A stretch of 64,000 nucleotides of DNA from Calamus simplicifolius (lineage: Eukaryota; Streptophyta; Magnoliopsida; Arecales; Arecaceae), in contig UESW01003900.1 in the NCBI GenBank assembly GCA_900491605.1, forward strand, positions 2,069,962-2,133,961, read 5' to 3'. The position numbers and the translations under genes are program-made. The stretch's first letter is position 1. Every line of letters starts with the position of its first letter. A model generated the notes under the pieces. It worked only from the letters and a program-made list of their open reading frames with translations, searched no databases and was not told the DNA's origin. Positions 33,395 to 47,651 of the stretch are shown here, piece after piece.

Positions 33395-36300
33395 AGAAGA
33401 ACTATTGAAAAATGAAAAAATGTTTTCACCATCTGAATACGTAAGATTAGGCAATGACAGCATCTGCAGTTAATTAGATTTAGGGAAGCTATATTCTTAA
33501 TCAATGTGAAGTGGAAACTTCTGAAGACAGTTTTTTTGTTGTAAGGGGGGGTTATGCACCATTGGCTGATGCCCCTACCCTAAGTCACTAACGCAAGCCA
33601 AGTTTGAAGCTTCTCCATCACCTTGCTTCTAGAACAACTATGACTGGACATAGTAGATAACGAAGATAGATGGCTTCTCCTTGCTTCTAGAACTATGACT
33701 AAACATATTAGATAATGAAACTCAAGGAGGTTAACGGTTTTTATCATTCAAAATCACATTAGCATTTGTTGTCAGTAGTGGGTCTGAAATCTTTAAAAGG
33801 TTACCCCTTGCTCCTCTAAGATGTTCGGAGGCTTGGACTCCATTGACATCCTCCTCCCATGTGTTTGCAACCTGTATGTGCTTTCAGGAAGCCAACAGTG
33901 CAGTTGATTAGGTAACCACTTAATGGGAGTAATATAACGAGATTCCTCTATGGCTACATGATCTCCAAAGCTCTTGTTGTACACATTCTACAAGAACTTA
34001 ATTATCCAGCTTAAAAATTAAAAAAATGGTTTCTCCACTGAAATTCCTAGGTAGAGAGACTCGTAGAAATCCTTACATAATGATATATAACAGTATAATG
34101 TGCTTGCTTATCCTTACATAATGATAATTTGATTGTGGCATATTATATAACATCATATAAAATTCACTTAACAATTATATGTTTGTAAAACTGCAACAAG
34201 AAATTTATATTCAATATCCACTATTTGAATCAACGCATTAACAAACAGGAAATGGAAAGTAACAACAAACATTAATTCAACCATTATTTTCCAATTTGTC
34301 ACTACTTCAAGTCATTGAACAGAACACATCAAGTATCTTGTTAAAGCATAAAAGAATAATTACAATAAGCAAAAATATTTAGCCCAATTCCAAACGTTAG
34401 GCAAACAGACACCTTAGGCATACCATGCCAAACCGTTGTGAACCAACAATTGTCTCCATGTCTGATAACACCAACAGGATGTCCAGCACCGGAATACTTA
34501 AACGTATCTAAAAAGAACAGCTAGCTGTCACAAACACTCGGCGAAAAAATCCCATCCAACTATTGAACTCCAGATAAAAGCTGAGCTACAAGACAAGTCA
34601 GATGCCCACTGTTTTTCACTGATCTAAAATCTGATCCATGCACGAGGCCAACCATGCATGTTGCCTGCATTCCAGTACTTATTTTTCCCCAGCTGATGGT
34701 AACGAAAGTCGATTTGTCCTCACAAATCAGGAAAACAAATGGAAAATTTTACAGATTCCTATCAATTCTATTAAATTCATACCATCTTTGTAAGGCGTCA
34801 GATGTATAGGGCCAGAAGATACAAAATAAGGCAAGAAAAATGATCCAAAATCAAACATGAAGATTCAAATGTTCTCCAGAAAATATGAAAAACATGAATA
34901 GAGGCGAGAATTTTGTAAAGAGAGAGATTCATTACGAAGAATAAAACGGACCATTTTGCCCAACAAAAATGCAACAAAATGAGTTCTGAGAAAATGAACC
35001 ATAGCAGGAATTCTTCAAGGACATAGAACATATCAAAGCCTTCCCAGCTTAGCTTAAAATTAGGTCACCAAGATTATCATTTGGCATCACAAAGCATATT
35101 GTAGACAACAAAAAAGGGACAGCCACAGGGCAAGTTATGAGCACCAGACCCAAAAAAAAAATAAGATGTTAGAAATTTCGCTATAATAAATTTTCCCTGA
35201 ATATTATATCACCAGCTAAAACCTAGTAGTCTTTTTTCTGTGACTGCAGCTAAACCTAGTAGTCAGGATATATTATCTGTTCATTGAACACCAACCCTGC
35301 TGTCCCACAATGTCAAATAGATGCTACCGAATGCAGCTTTAAAAAACCTTCATAATGATCCATAGTTACAATTACTTCACGTGCAACTGCACATAAAGAA
35401 GACAAAAGTAATTCCGGATTCTAAGAAGGATTTACAACACATCAAGGACATACCAAAACAGCTGGCGGTCTCTTTTCCCTGGGAGTAGGCTTTGTCAATC
35501 TTTCTGACAGAAGAAGATAAAGCACTGAGATAGAAATATTATAATGAAGCCTTTCTTGACGATTAACATTAATAACTCTCACTGAAATAAACACCAACAA
35601 CCTATATTAGCACACCAATGGCCTAAGTGAAATCTGACTTTTGATTTTCAAAAATAATTATTTCCCAAGAATTTTTTTAAAGCCTCGAGAAAATTTTTAA
35701 GATGATTTCCAAAACTGAACCAACTGATGTTGACGACTACCTATTTATCATATCCAATAAAAATTCATCCATTTAGTTCATAAAATGGTTGAATCACAAA
35801 AATGACATCTCATATCTTGGGGATTTCATGATCAAATGAATAACCTAAAACATATCCTCATAAAAATAGGAATTATCATTCAGAGCAGCTATAAGAAAAC
35901 CTCTCTTGCAAGGTAACTAAAATCCCAGATCTTAAAACAGTAACATTTTTTTCAGTAAAAACAAGTACTAAAGTCAAAATCACTTTCTGAAATTGTTGAG
36001 AAAACTAGTCGATTATCCCTAGTACCATCACTCCAATCACGTATGAAAATCTGATTTCTACATTTCACAACCAAATCTTCTACAAAAACTCGTAACCATC
36101 AACTATAACAATGTGAAAGAACGATGAAGTCCCAAAAGGAAACCAAATGAGAAATCCAATTACATACCTTACACTGTAATAAAAGGATATTATGTGCCTT
36201 ACAGCTTTGCAAAATGCAAACTATAAGACCATGCACGCCACAGAAGTGCTCCCCAACGTTTTGTAGTGCACCAGAAAAATTCCAAGAGAATCAAATAGAA

Positions 36301-39300
36301 CAACATCCACACGGTTATTCCTCCAGGCTGAAAGTTTTGGAAATGTTGATACACAAAAACATGATGCTCAGAATGGGAGTAGAATCTATACAAGGAGACC
36401 ATGTTTGAAGGATTCAAAAACAATAAAATATAAAATTGATGATCAAGGTTAAACAGCTGATTATATAGAAATTTTTGACACCATCGCACACAACATATTC
36501 TCTTAAATCTGGTGACTCACTTGAACAAAAGGGGTTTCTGAGCAATCGTATGGGATAAAGCTCAAGCCAACAGACCATTGAAAGAACTGATAGTCGTGGT
36601 TAACTAATAAATCATCAAGAGTCGCAACTTGACAGCAAAAACTACCGATGGATCACAGTTAAGTAACAAGAGGATGGGTTGACAGTATCTAGAGGGAATT
36701 CTTAATACCAAATGATAAAAAACCACCCCTGCAGAAACAATAGCCAGCATGTGCCATGAATGCTGAATCACATCCATTTTTCCACAACAAACAGGGGTTC
36801 AGGAATAGTAAAATCACAAGATATTTGTAACCAAAAATAAACAACAAATGTAAATTTGAAGGTTATTTCCTTCAAGATTTCAAGCAGAAACTTGTTGACA
36901 CAGAAATGAACCATTGCAATATTCAAAATCTAGTTATTGGCATTGCATTAATGTAACTTACATCCTAGAAAAATTGCCGATAATATAATAGTATCATTAT
37001 ATTTTGCAAAACATTAGTTCAACAGTTCATAGTCAACATGCTTTAAATCTGCAAAGCTCTTTTACAATAGACCCACAAGCCATTTAAAAGGCCTTTAAGA
37101 AACTAAAATAGTTGCTCCAAATACTACATATTTCAAAAGATTGAAGGGGAAATAAAAGTTCCAATGATAGGGCTGAAAACTCAAGTTTGAAAGTAAAGAG
37201 TAGCTTCAGAAAGAGAAAAATTGCATTTGTGCAGGCGCGGAAGCGGAACTCCAGGAGAATCATCTGCCCAGAACTTAATAGATAAATGCACCTAGACATG
37301 ATCTGCAAGATGAATAAGAAGCATGAAAAATCATTTAAAACAAATATATACAGCTCCAGTTAAAACCCCAAAAACAGTAAAAAGGCATCTCGCCAACGGC
37401 ATAAATCAGCATTTGAAATTTTGAAATATATTAGAAATACATTTTGCAGATACAAATTAAGGTCAGCCTGCTACATCAAAATAAGAATTGTACTGTGATA
37501 AAAATAATATCTAAAATGTATTGCATTCAAGTATGAAGAATAAGAAATTTAAAAAACATTGCAAAATAGTTGCATAAGCAACAAAGTTTCAGCCATCATA
37601 AAATATCAAGCAATGAAAATACTTTATAATTTCCAAAAAGTTTGACATGGATAAAAACTACAATGAAGAATTTAGATAAAATTATATAAGTGGTGAGCAG
37701 AATATTTTGCCTAAAATAAACTAAAAAGAAACCAGATGTGCCCTATTGGGTCAGCTGCAAACCAATCACAAAAACAAATGCCTTCAAAATAAGAACAGAA
37801 TATCCACCCGTCATATAAAAAGATCAGCATTTATATGACCAAATGATAATTTTGTCTAATCAGTACTAAAAAGAAATTTCATGTTGGAGAACATATCAGA
37901 TGCATGTACTTAAAACCATCTTTGTTTTCTTTGTATCATGGTTTAAATAAATCAGATAAATTTACTTAAAAATCATGTTTCTATGTTACGATCATGTTTT
38001 CAGTATAGAACAACTATCAAAGATTCAAAACTTCACTCTTCTAGGTTTTAGGCATGCTAGCATAGTGTACAAAATAAACTAAAAGTAAATAGCAAGGTTC
38101 ACAATCACAGCACCAGACCTCATACCAACACTATACTGGTACAGTGTCGGCATGCCCAATTCGGGTCAGTTCTGCAAACCAAAGACTTGGTACAATCCCT
38201 ATACCGAGTCTTGGTTTGATATCAATATGTTACAATACACCCAATATGGGATGGCATGCGCTAGTACAATATAGCATGGTAAATAGCATGCATGTATATT
38301 GCAAAACAGTGACATGATGCCTAAGGGTAATTCCTACAAATACTTCTGACAACCTCACAAGTCTAGAGTAAAACGAATGTCTGAGACCTGTATCAACATA
38401 ACAGACATGACGCAACACAATGCAATAGCATAACAGGGAAAAGTAACAGCTGCAATATATAAGAAAAAAAAATCTGTCATCACTATGGAATTTCAACTTA
38501 TTAGCATTTACCTTGAAAAGATTAAAATTTTATCTCAGATCATGCAGAGCCACAAAGCTAGTTATAAGAAAATTTTGGATATCTGATTGACAGCATTAAG
38601 GCATCAGAGGTGCAAAAGAGATTACAAGGAAAAATTATAATGTTTTTCTATAGAAAATATTTGAGCCTATGGGCCAAACAGTCAGCCAAAGTGCTTTAAA
38701 AAACAAAAGCATAAAACTGACAGCCAATAAAGTGCTTGCCAAATAAAATGATGACCCTAATTAACCTATAGAAATCCTCCTAATCGGATTCTTTTAAAAG
38801 AAGGAAACTGGGAGCAGAAACACAGCACTGTGGGCAGAAACTAATTAACTAATTAGCCAAATATGCATTGGTTGATTAAAGCTATACCAATGTGATTGCA
38901 GAACTCGGCTAGAAGGTTTTTACTTCATCAACAATTCAAACATTGACAGTTAGTAATTAAAGATCTTGACCAAACTTTTAATAAATCTTTCAAATAATAA
39001 CTAATGATGGAAGTGCTTAATGTTTAACTAAAGTTAAGTCTTGACTCTCACAATTATACTGACAATGGCATGTTCTCATCTTAAGGATATATTTCTGTTC
39101 ATCAGTTCGTTTCACTTCTACTATTTATGTAAGGAAATTGGATTCTTAGGGAAATGATATGGAATGATATGTTCGTTCTTACTACATGGCTTGGGATGCC
39201 AGGCCATCAAACAACAAATAATACAAAATAACATAAGAATTCCTTAGCAAAACAAGGATATAGCAAATAAGTTCTTCCATAGTAGAGTACACATAATCAA

Positions 39301-41396
39301 GTCCAAGTCAGTTATGAGATTTATTATGTGGTTGTAAGTTTCTTCATAGTGGCTGCATTATCATAAGTTTAGCCATACTCCTTATGCAATGAATTTAGTA
39401 ACACTAGGTAAAATATGAAATTACCCTTTCTCGTAGCTTTTTAGCTCCATGCAGAGAGAATTGCATGTTGCTGACAAGGAACAAAACTGCATAGAAGGCA
39501 TGAAAAGTACTAAATCTCCGTTCATACTCTCTTATTTGATATGTATCATTTCAGTTTTAACGTATAATTTTTTATAGTTTCTCCTTGTTATGAAGTGAAA
39601 TTAGTGTTTCATGCCAACATAATCTGAACACCATCCTAGGCACAGTATAGTGCTTCAAAATATGAGTGATCATGTTTCAAGACATCACATGTTAGTTCAA
39701 ATTAAACAACATAATTCAATACTAAAGTTGTCTTTGAATTGGAAAATGTTATACATTGGCAAAAAAAAGGTTAAAATATCTCTAAAAATCTTTGAATTAA
39801 GCAATTTTTGTGGCCCACAAATTAAAGTATGGGTCTCATCACAAATTTGGCCAAAGGAAATACACTTGCATAGTCTGCCCTAAGATTGTTTAGGCCCTTC
39901 CCTGGGTGCAAACATGGTAATCATATGATCACACATCACAACCATACAATCATGCATCTAAGCACTGGCAATTACTTTAAGCTTTCAGTTTAAAATAAGA
40001 AAAAGTAATTAGTATTTGATGCAAAAATGACTAATAAATTTTATCAGGAATTTTATAAATGCCTATTGCACTAATTACATGACATAATGTTGTGCAGTCA
40101 ATTAAGTCTTAGTTCCCTATACATATAGTCAATTACTAACATAGCTATGGCACTCTGCACTTCTACATGCCTGAGGCATCTTTCAGACACCTGGAGATGA
40201 ATGTCATATCAGCACTTAATGACTAAATTTGTGCCAATATCCACCTGCATGAGTTTCCATCAGTCCAAATGAAAATGATTATATAAGTAGCAAGCATGCA
40301 GGTGCCACATATGGAAGGCATCCTTTGTCAAGCATTGGTTTCAAAATAAAACATTCAAATTCAATTTTTTAAATAAGCTATGGCATAGCATGTTGGAAAA
40401 AGTTACTCAACTACTTGTGGCCATATTAATGTTTAAAATGTTAGAGAAGAACAAGAGATATTTGCAAACATGATAATTGTTAATAATACTAGCGTCTTAA
40501 GAGCTATAAACAAATTGGTCAGCATCTTGATTGATGAGAAGCAGCATGAAAGCCAAACAGAAAGTAACAGCTGAAAAACACTACAATATTTAAACTTGTA
40601 CAGAGTACAAGTAATATGAAGTGGGAAGAATGATAAATAAAGAATTTCTGTATGAAAATGATGTAGCTGGAGCCATAGACAAAAGATGCTGTTCCCTTAT
40701 TTTTTTCAATCCATAGCTGAAAACATTAAGCCAGAATGAGCAAACAAGGGCATCATATGCATATTAGAACATGTGGAAAATATGTACAACCAGATGGCAG
40801 ACAAATTTCGTAACATATTTCCAATCGGTGATGTCTAAAATCTTGAATGTAGTCATAAGACTCACACCCAGAGAACTAGATATATATCTAGCTACCTAGC
40901 TGGTAGCCAACCAGGCATTACTTTACTTAAAAATCTATACACTCAATTGTATTCATTTACAATCCCAAGCTTTATTATATTTTCACTATTGCAGCGAAAA
41001 TAAATTTAAATAAACAAGTAGTCAAAAAACAAGTCTTTATTTAACACTTTCTTTAAGTTCATTATTGCATGGCTACACCTCCATCCCATCTAATGCTAGG
41101 ATACTGGGCAGCCCCTTAGTACCAGGTGATGCAACTAAAAATCCTCTCCAATGGTTTAAATCAAAAATAATGATACATAAAAAGAAAGCTCATCAAGGAA
41201 AATCATGTAACAGGGGATCAACAAAGTAGAGAAAGTAAGCATAATTGCATTGCAAGCTATATCTGAACAAACTTAAAGGGTAACCCTACGAGATTCATGT
41301 TAAGCTATGGTGGGATGGAAAATATTTTGAAAGACTGTTAGATCGATGCATTCATTCAACGAAGAATAAAGGTAACACTTAATCTAAGCTTAAATT
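33395..41396. other. long AT-rich region without a recognised gene
   Basis: No coding domain seen on either strand over 8 kb. Minor structure: a ~60-75-bp imperfect tandem duplication around cttgcttctagaac (about 33607-33715), and an imperfect hairpin at 38175-38218 (caaaccaaagacttggta against taccgagtcttggtttg). Base composition and lack of repeats would fit intron or intergenic DNA. Confidence 0.5.
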
Positions 41397-41821
41397 TGTT
41401 GAAAGTCGAATTCTTTAAGCCAAGCGAGTTGATGCAACATGGCAAGAAATAAGCTTCTTGGCAAACTAGGAAATTTTGATAAGTATCTCTTTAGGAGTTG
41501 TAATTTTGTTAACAGAAGTCACATTTTTGTTAACTTCAAATAAGTTTATAATTAGTATTCGCTTTTTTAAACAAATATTTTTTCTAATCTGATTTATTTT
41601 GGACCAGTATTACTTTATAAATAGACCCCTAATGTACCGCATTAATGAAATTAATTCAATAATAAAATTTCAGACTTTTCTCTTTTCTAGCTTAGAGTGA
41701 TTCTTTACTTGAGTTATGCGATGTCATAAATTTCTCTAAAAAGGTTGAAAATGATTTATCGAAGACTTTTAGGAAGCTGGTGCAAAACCAACAGTTATCT
41801 CCTTCAGCATTCTGCCTGCAT
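41397..41821 (+). repeat. LTR relic with adjacent primer-site remnant
   Basis: Begins tgttgaaagtcgaattc and carries TATAAATA at 41616-41623 and an A/T-rich caataataaaatttcag. It ends near tgcctgca, followed at about 41826 by ttgatatcaaagc, close to the tRNA-Met primer site TGGTATCAGAGC. No internal coding region or second LTR is seen. Confidence 0.4.
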
Positions 41822-41829
41822 TAGATTTG

Positions 41830-43349
41830 ATATCAAAGCATCTTGCCTGCATCACCAGGAATCTTCTTTGGATCCTCTCTTATCTATTCCAAGACTTCAT
41901 CTGATGCAATGTTAAGCAGCCCTTAGCCCCTTCCTCTTCTTCTTCCACATTTCTTTCCTCTTCATCTTGCTTCCCCTCTATAACACATCAGGAAATCACA
42001 CCTTACCTCTAATTAAACTTAGATATTAAAATGTTTTATTTGCTTATTTAGTTGTATGAGCTAGAAAAAATTATAGTATTACTTTTATGATAATTTATTT
42101 TTTGCATTTTCCTAATGTGCTTCCTGGGTCATTAAGCAATCTGCCTAGGTGCCTAGTTTAGGCTCACATGGTACCTGCCTTGATAGCCTTCCATTCCCGT
42201 TTCCCATCCCCGTCCCTATCAACCACCGAAAAAAGGACATATAATCATGGTAAAGAGTCAAGACCATGTTTGTTTGATCTACGTCTTTAGTAGTCATCAA
42301 AATGAAGTATTTAGAAGTTATGGATCAATATCATCTAAGAAATCTCATGTTTGCTAAAGTTGGAACAGATCAAACTACAAGAAGATTGATTATGGAATAT
42401 GACTTTCAATTTGAGTTGAATTAGCAAGTCCATTTAGACTTCTTATTTTTTAATTTAATGACTAAATCAAGGCACATATAAGATAGATGTAGACATTAAA
42501 TTAAAGAAGAAATATAGACATAGAATGGGAAAATAGTAAACGAAGAGAATGAGGGAGATAGAAGAAATTTTTAGTCTCTTTAATCTAAGGGAAATATTGA
42601 AAATCCTAAATGGTGAAGATGGCGTTTATATTTCTTCTGACACATGAGGTTCACTGAATGCCATAGTATGCATATCAAAATGTTTCATATAATTATATAA
42701 GGATTCTACTTAAAATCACATGCTTCCACAGGAAAGAGAGATAAGAAATATGATGAAAATAACAATACAATAAGACCTATACTCCAAAGAACCCAATGCA
42801 AATATATATCAGATAAGAAAGCTACTGGCAAAAGGAATGTCCCTGACTTAAATGCACAAATAAAAGTAATAATCCCGGCATGAACATCTGACAAGGAAGG
42901 CAACTCCAATTAACAAACCAAACATAACTAAGCAATAGAGTTCCACCACATCCAACCACAGCATGGTATCCAAATAACATCATTTACAACTTTGTCAATA
43001 TAGCTTCCACAATAATCCTCTTATTTACTTCTGGAAGTTCAATTTTGCAGTATTGGATGTCATTCCAGAATATCTCAATAAAAGAGAAAAGTAAGGTTCC
43101 TATATACAGGTGCATATAAGTAACTCATCAAGCCTATAAATAGTATAGCAAGAAATAAATATGGGCATGGAAGCCAGCAGAACCACAGAGGTGTATCGTT
43201 TTAGATTGTCTTCTCTTTCTTTGCTAGCTGGATGCTTCAGAAGCAAGATTCTCTCATAGGAAGTGGCACATTTCTCCAAATGTTATAAAAGAATGGCACC
43301 ATATCAAGAGGACAAGGTATTGCATAGCATGTATGAAGCATGCAGACAC
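41830..43349. other. AT-rich DNA, nothing recognised
   Basis: No ORF with a recognisable domain. A C/T-rich patch at about 41870-41985 is the only visible structure. Confidence 0.4.
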
Positions 43350-43352
43350 TAA

Positions 43353-43802
43353 CACTGTGTTTGGATGGAGAGAAAAGTAGGGAGGAAAGAAAACTAGAAG
43401 AGAAAACATAAGGAAAAATAAAATATACCTTGTTTGGATGGGAGGGAAAAACTGAAAAGAAGAGAAAATGGGAAGGAAAAAGTGGTGGGCCCCATCTAAA
43501 AGTTTTCTCTCAGAAATTAAAAAGATTTCGGAGAGAAAACTCAAGGGTACTCTTTTATTTTTTTTTATTCCGATATTGACCCTTCCAAAGAAAAACTATT
43601 AGGCCATTGATAAAAAGTATGTAAGTATTTGTAATAAGAGCATTATTGTCCTTGTAAATTATCAACTTTTCTTTCCTCTATTTTTCTCTCACTCATCCAA
43701 ACATAAGGAGAGAAAATGTTTTCTCTCCACTTCTCTCTTCTCTCCATTTTCTCTCCTTACATTTTCTTTCCTTTCTACTTTTCTCTCCATCCAAACAAAG
43801 TA
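43353..43802. mobile_element. Harbinger/Tourist-like MITE (450 bp)
   Basis: Terminal inverted repeats of about 26 bp: the left end cactgtgtttggatggagag pairs with the complement of the right end, tactttgtttggatggagag. They are bordered by the direct repeat taa at 43350-43352 and 43803-43805. Internal copies of the terminal motif (near 43434 and 43694) give a second nested inverted repeat. There is no coding capacity. The 3-bp TAA target fits the PIF/Harbinger superfamily. Confidence 0.75.
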
Positions 43803-43805
43803 TAA

Positions 43806-45172
43806 GTGGGTACATATGCACCAAATATTTTTTAAGTATCTTACATATAAAGTAAAAATACATTAAAATTACAATAGTTACCATAATAAGGATGGTGAAA
43901 ATGGATAACAGTAACAGCTAAATTCTATTACCTAATACTTGTTGTGTCCTACTTAACAACAAAATATGACATTAGCACTGAGTTAACATCACTAAAAGAA
44001 CATGCATCCACAGCAGCCATGTATCCCATACCAATATAATAGGATAAACATGCTACACAAGCATAGATTTCTAAAACCGACACCAAATGGTATATGAAAA
44101 TCCATAAAACTGACACCAAACAGGTGAGAAATGACTGGATGGTTACAATTATGGCTGAGAATAGGTTTCTAATACATCAAAATTTTAGCTATTCCATCAG
44201 CCAAGCAAACCATAACCTATCCAGACATGCTGTTCCAACCATATTGTACCTTAACTCTCAAAAATCAAAACAAACCAAATAATTAAGAGGAATCAACTCT
44301 CTCCAATGATGTCATGTTACCTAACCTTGAGAACACAAATAATAGGTGTTGCAGACACAGTATACATATAGGAAGCTTATAAAAAACCACATGACCAATT
44401 TCCCAAACCAACAACCCTTCTAGGAACCTCCCACCCAAGTACATTTTGTTTATAGACTTTTATAAGTAGACCAACTTCCTAGAACCCTAGTATTTTTGAA
44501 CTGAAATCATCTCCCTCACCATTAGATCCGCACAGACTCCAAGCCACTCATAAATCACCATTGCTTGCTTAAAAGAAAAAAATCTAACGAAATAAACAAA
44601 AATGTGTAAAAAATAAACAATAACAGAACAGAAATAAACGCTCACTATTTTTGAGTGCAGTGATAAACAGTATTTCGCAGAATAAACAACTAGTCTGAAT
44701 GGTAAACAAAAATGCTATAGGAATAAACATAAATATGACGTTTTATGCACCCCAAGGCATGAGGCATATGGAGATGGGACACACGCCATGTTAGCTTTGG
44801 TTGCATGCCTAGCCTATCCCATCTACTCCATTTTTTATGATGCACCATGTGTAAAATATTTTTTTACTTATTTCTTAACATTTCTATTTACCATCCAGAC
44901 TAGATATTTATTAGTTCAAGTTAACTATTTATTCTATACATATTTGTGTTTATTTTATGACATAAATGTTTATCGTCACATCCAAAACAGTTAACATTTA
45001 CTTTCATTGTATTTGTATTTATTTTTTTTCTTTTTTTATATATTCCGTTTTATTTTATCAATTTTTTTAAAGAATGAAACAATGGATAATGAATGGCTTT
45101 TTGTGCTTTGAAATTCACGTAAATCTAATGATGGAGAAGGCGATCAAATTTGACAATATAGCTAAATTCAGC
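43806..45172. other. AT-rich DNA with weak foldback character
   Basis: No gene seen. Between about 44575 and 45060, aataaaca motifs on the left face tgtttatt motifs on the right around a centre near 44780. This is a weak, imperfect inverted arrangement that may be a decayed foldback element. Confidence 0.3.
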
Positions 45173-45215
45173 TCTCTCTCTCTCTCTCTCACTCACTCAC
45201 TCTCTCCCCCTCTCT

Positions 45216-45253
<38 letters not shown>

Positions 45254-45256
45254 TCT
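45173..45256. repeat. (CT)n-(TA)n microsatellite flank, left arm
   Basis: A CT-rich run containing actcactcac, then about 35 bp of TA repeats, then cctct against the LTR. The reverse complement of this layout recurs at 50826-51015. Confidence 0.85.
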
Positions 45257-46599
45257 TGTCACCCGGTTAGGTATAGGTTATATTTTTCTTTCTTTACACG
45301 GAAGCGCCCTAGCTAGGGACCGGCCTTAGCGCTGCGCACGCTAAGTCAGCCTCAAAGACGAGCGTCCAAGGTGGGATGAGTGTGGCCGTAGGCCTCCTCT
45401 TCCTCGCACAGACTTAGCACACCTCGGCCGCACCAGAGTGGATGCGCCCCACACGTTAGGATGAGGTTATAGGAACCTCCCTTACAGATGATCGCAAGAA
45501 CCCCAAGGAAAAACCCCCAATCAACCCACCCAACTCAAGCATGTACGGGACAAAGTCCCAACGTCTTGATTAATACAATCCAAAGAGGATGACAAGGAAG
45601 ATGGGCCGCTGCCCTACAACTCTCAAACAAAGAAAGCTCTCCTCACCTTGCCAATTGGCTACAAAACTCTCTGCAGCCCCTAGTCGTCCGTAGGAACTCC
45701 TCACGGCACCGACCGTCGCCTCCGCGCTCCTTCGCTCGCCCAAGGAACCTCGTCGGCTATGCTCCAAGCTCTCCACCCGATCGCTTGAAGTCTGCGAGTT
45801 GTATTCTTCTCTCTTAAGGATCGTCCGCCCCTCCTTTTATAGCTGCAAGCCACCGCCTAAGCCACCGCCTAAGCCACCGCCTCTCATCTTATCTCTTCAT
45901 TAGATAGGCCTTATCCATAGCTTAGTTCAAACCAGCCAGCTTATCCCTTAGCACCGCCTAGTTTAAACCATCCTTATCCAATCGCCTGAGCCTTATCTGA
46001 TCTTATCTTTATCTGCTAACCGCTTCCGCCTTTGAATCAGCTGGGCGCTGGACATCTTCTAGATGCTGCTAATGGATAACTGGCGCGCGTCCTCCTGGCG
46101 CGCGCGTTGCGGGCGTTGGGCACACGTGCCTAGCGTGCGTCCTGGTGGGCGGGCCTCCTGCCCGTCCGGCTGCTGCTAGGGGTTGGGCGCATCACGACGC
46201 GCCCAGGTTGGGTGCGCGCTCGCGCGCCAGGCTCCACCTGCGCCTGAGCGTGCGAGGCTGCTGGGCGCTCTGCTGGAAAGCCTATGCCCATGCAGCTGAG
46301 CCGCACGCTCTTCCGGATCTCCTTCGGCCATGCGCGCCTGCCGATAACTTAGCGCGCTGATGCTGACTCCGCGTGCCGCCGCATCTTGCGAGTAAGTCTG
46401 CATCTGGCCGTGGCGCATTGGATCACCAACCTCGCGCCACATCTGACATGGGGTTCGTCGACCCCAGGACGGGCGTGCACATCCTGTCGCACGGTCAGTC
46501 TCGTCCCGGTAGGCCCTCGACCAGTCCTACCTACCCGTGCTGCGCGCCACGGGCTATGCTACGGCCCTCCTGGCCGTGCGCACTACTGGGGCGGTGACA
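45257..46599 (-). repeat. chromovirus LTR, left arm (1343 bp)
   Basis: On the minus strand it runs TGTCACCGCCCC ... CCGGGTGACA. TATAAAAG lies at 45834-45841 (minus), with a cluster of GATAAG motifs upstream of it. A 14-bp unit (gccaccgcctaa) is tripled at about 45849-45886. It is longer than the right-arm copy by about 160 bp. Confidence 0.85.
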
Positions 46600-47651
46600 A
46601 TCCTCCCCCACCTGAAGGCGCCGACGCCCCCGTCGCGCTCTCCCTCGTGTAGGTTCGTATGTCGTCCTCGAACTGCCATAGCTCCTCGGCCCGCCTCCAG
46701 GTGGCATTTGAGACATCTTCTCCGTGCCACTATACCAAGTACTCCGTGTAATGGGGTCCTTGACTCGTCCCCACCTTCCTGTCCGCCAAAATCCTAGCAA
46801 TCTTCCTTGCAAATCTCGAGCGAACGGCAGGGCGCATCCTGCCGGGGTTCTCGAGTTGATCTGCAACCAAGTCTCCATGGTAGGGTTTGAGGAAACTCAC
46901 GTGGAACACCGGATGTATCCTCAGTCTGGCCGGCAAGGCCAGCTTGTAAGCTACTTCACCTACCCTCCTGAGCACCTTGGAAGGGCCATCATACCTCGGC
47001 AACAGCCCTTTGTGTTGCTTCCGCTTGGTGGCCTTTTTCCAAAGGTAGGGCGTGATCTTTAGCATGGCCAAATCGCCCACTTGGAATTCTACCGGTCGCC
47101 GGTGCTCGTCCGCGCGCAGCTTCATCCGCATCGTCGCCCGCACCAAGCTGTCGCGCGCCTTCGCCATATTGTCGGTCCTGTCCGTTGCAAACAAGTGCGC
47201 TGCTGGGCATGGGCCGTCGTATTGGCGTGCGACCTCCAAAGGTGTCCTAGGCTGGTAGCCTAGGCACAGCTCCGCTGGGCTTTGATCCGTTGCTGAGGTG
47301 CGGTTGAAGTTGTATGAGAACTGTGCCGCATCCAGCACTCCAGCCAGTTCCGCTGTCTAGCTGTGACGAAGTGCCGCAGATACTCCTCGAGCAAGGCGTT
47401 CACCCGCTCGGTCTGACCGTCCGTCTGTGGGTGGAATGCCGTGGAGAATTTGAGCTCTGTGCCCACGATTTGGAAGAGCGTGGTCCGGAACTTCCCTGTG
47501 AAACGCCCATCACGGTTGCTGACGATGTCCCCGGGAATGCCGAAGACTTTCACCACATGGCTGAAGAAAAGTGAGGCGCAGGTTTCTGCCGTGCAGGGTT
47601 CGAGTACAGCCATGAAGATGGCGTACTTCGAGAATCGGTCCACCACCACAA
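46600..47651 (-). pseudogene. integrase-chromodomain fragment, left arm
   Basis: Minus-strand reading from the junction: VVVDRFSKYAIFMAVLEPCTAE, IVSNRDGRFTGKF (Asp replaced by Asn at the start of the second catalytic motif), QTDGQTERVNALLEEYL with the Glu, a one-base shift near 47340, LGYQPRTPLEVARQYDGP, VFHVSFLKPYHGDL, and a chromodomain (KIARILADRKV, then a stop in place of Gln before WHGEDVSNATWRR). It starts abruptly inside the catalytic core at about 47651. Confidence 0.82.

Noticed and set aside
33793..33984. Minus-strand 63-codon open frame (MYNKSFGDHVAIEE start)
   Set aside because: Short, no recognised domain, no splice context that I could confirm; left as non-coding.
36199..36489. 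96-codon minus-strand open frame in AT-rich DNA
   Set aside because: Aromatic-rich product typical of chance frames in AT-rich sequence; no homology recognised and no promoter seen.
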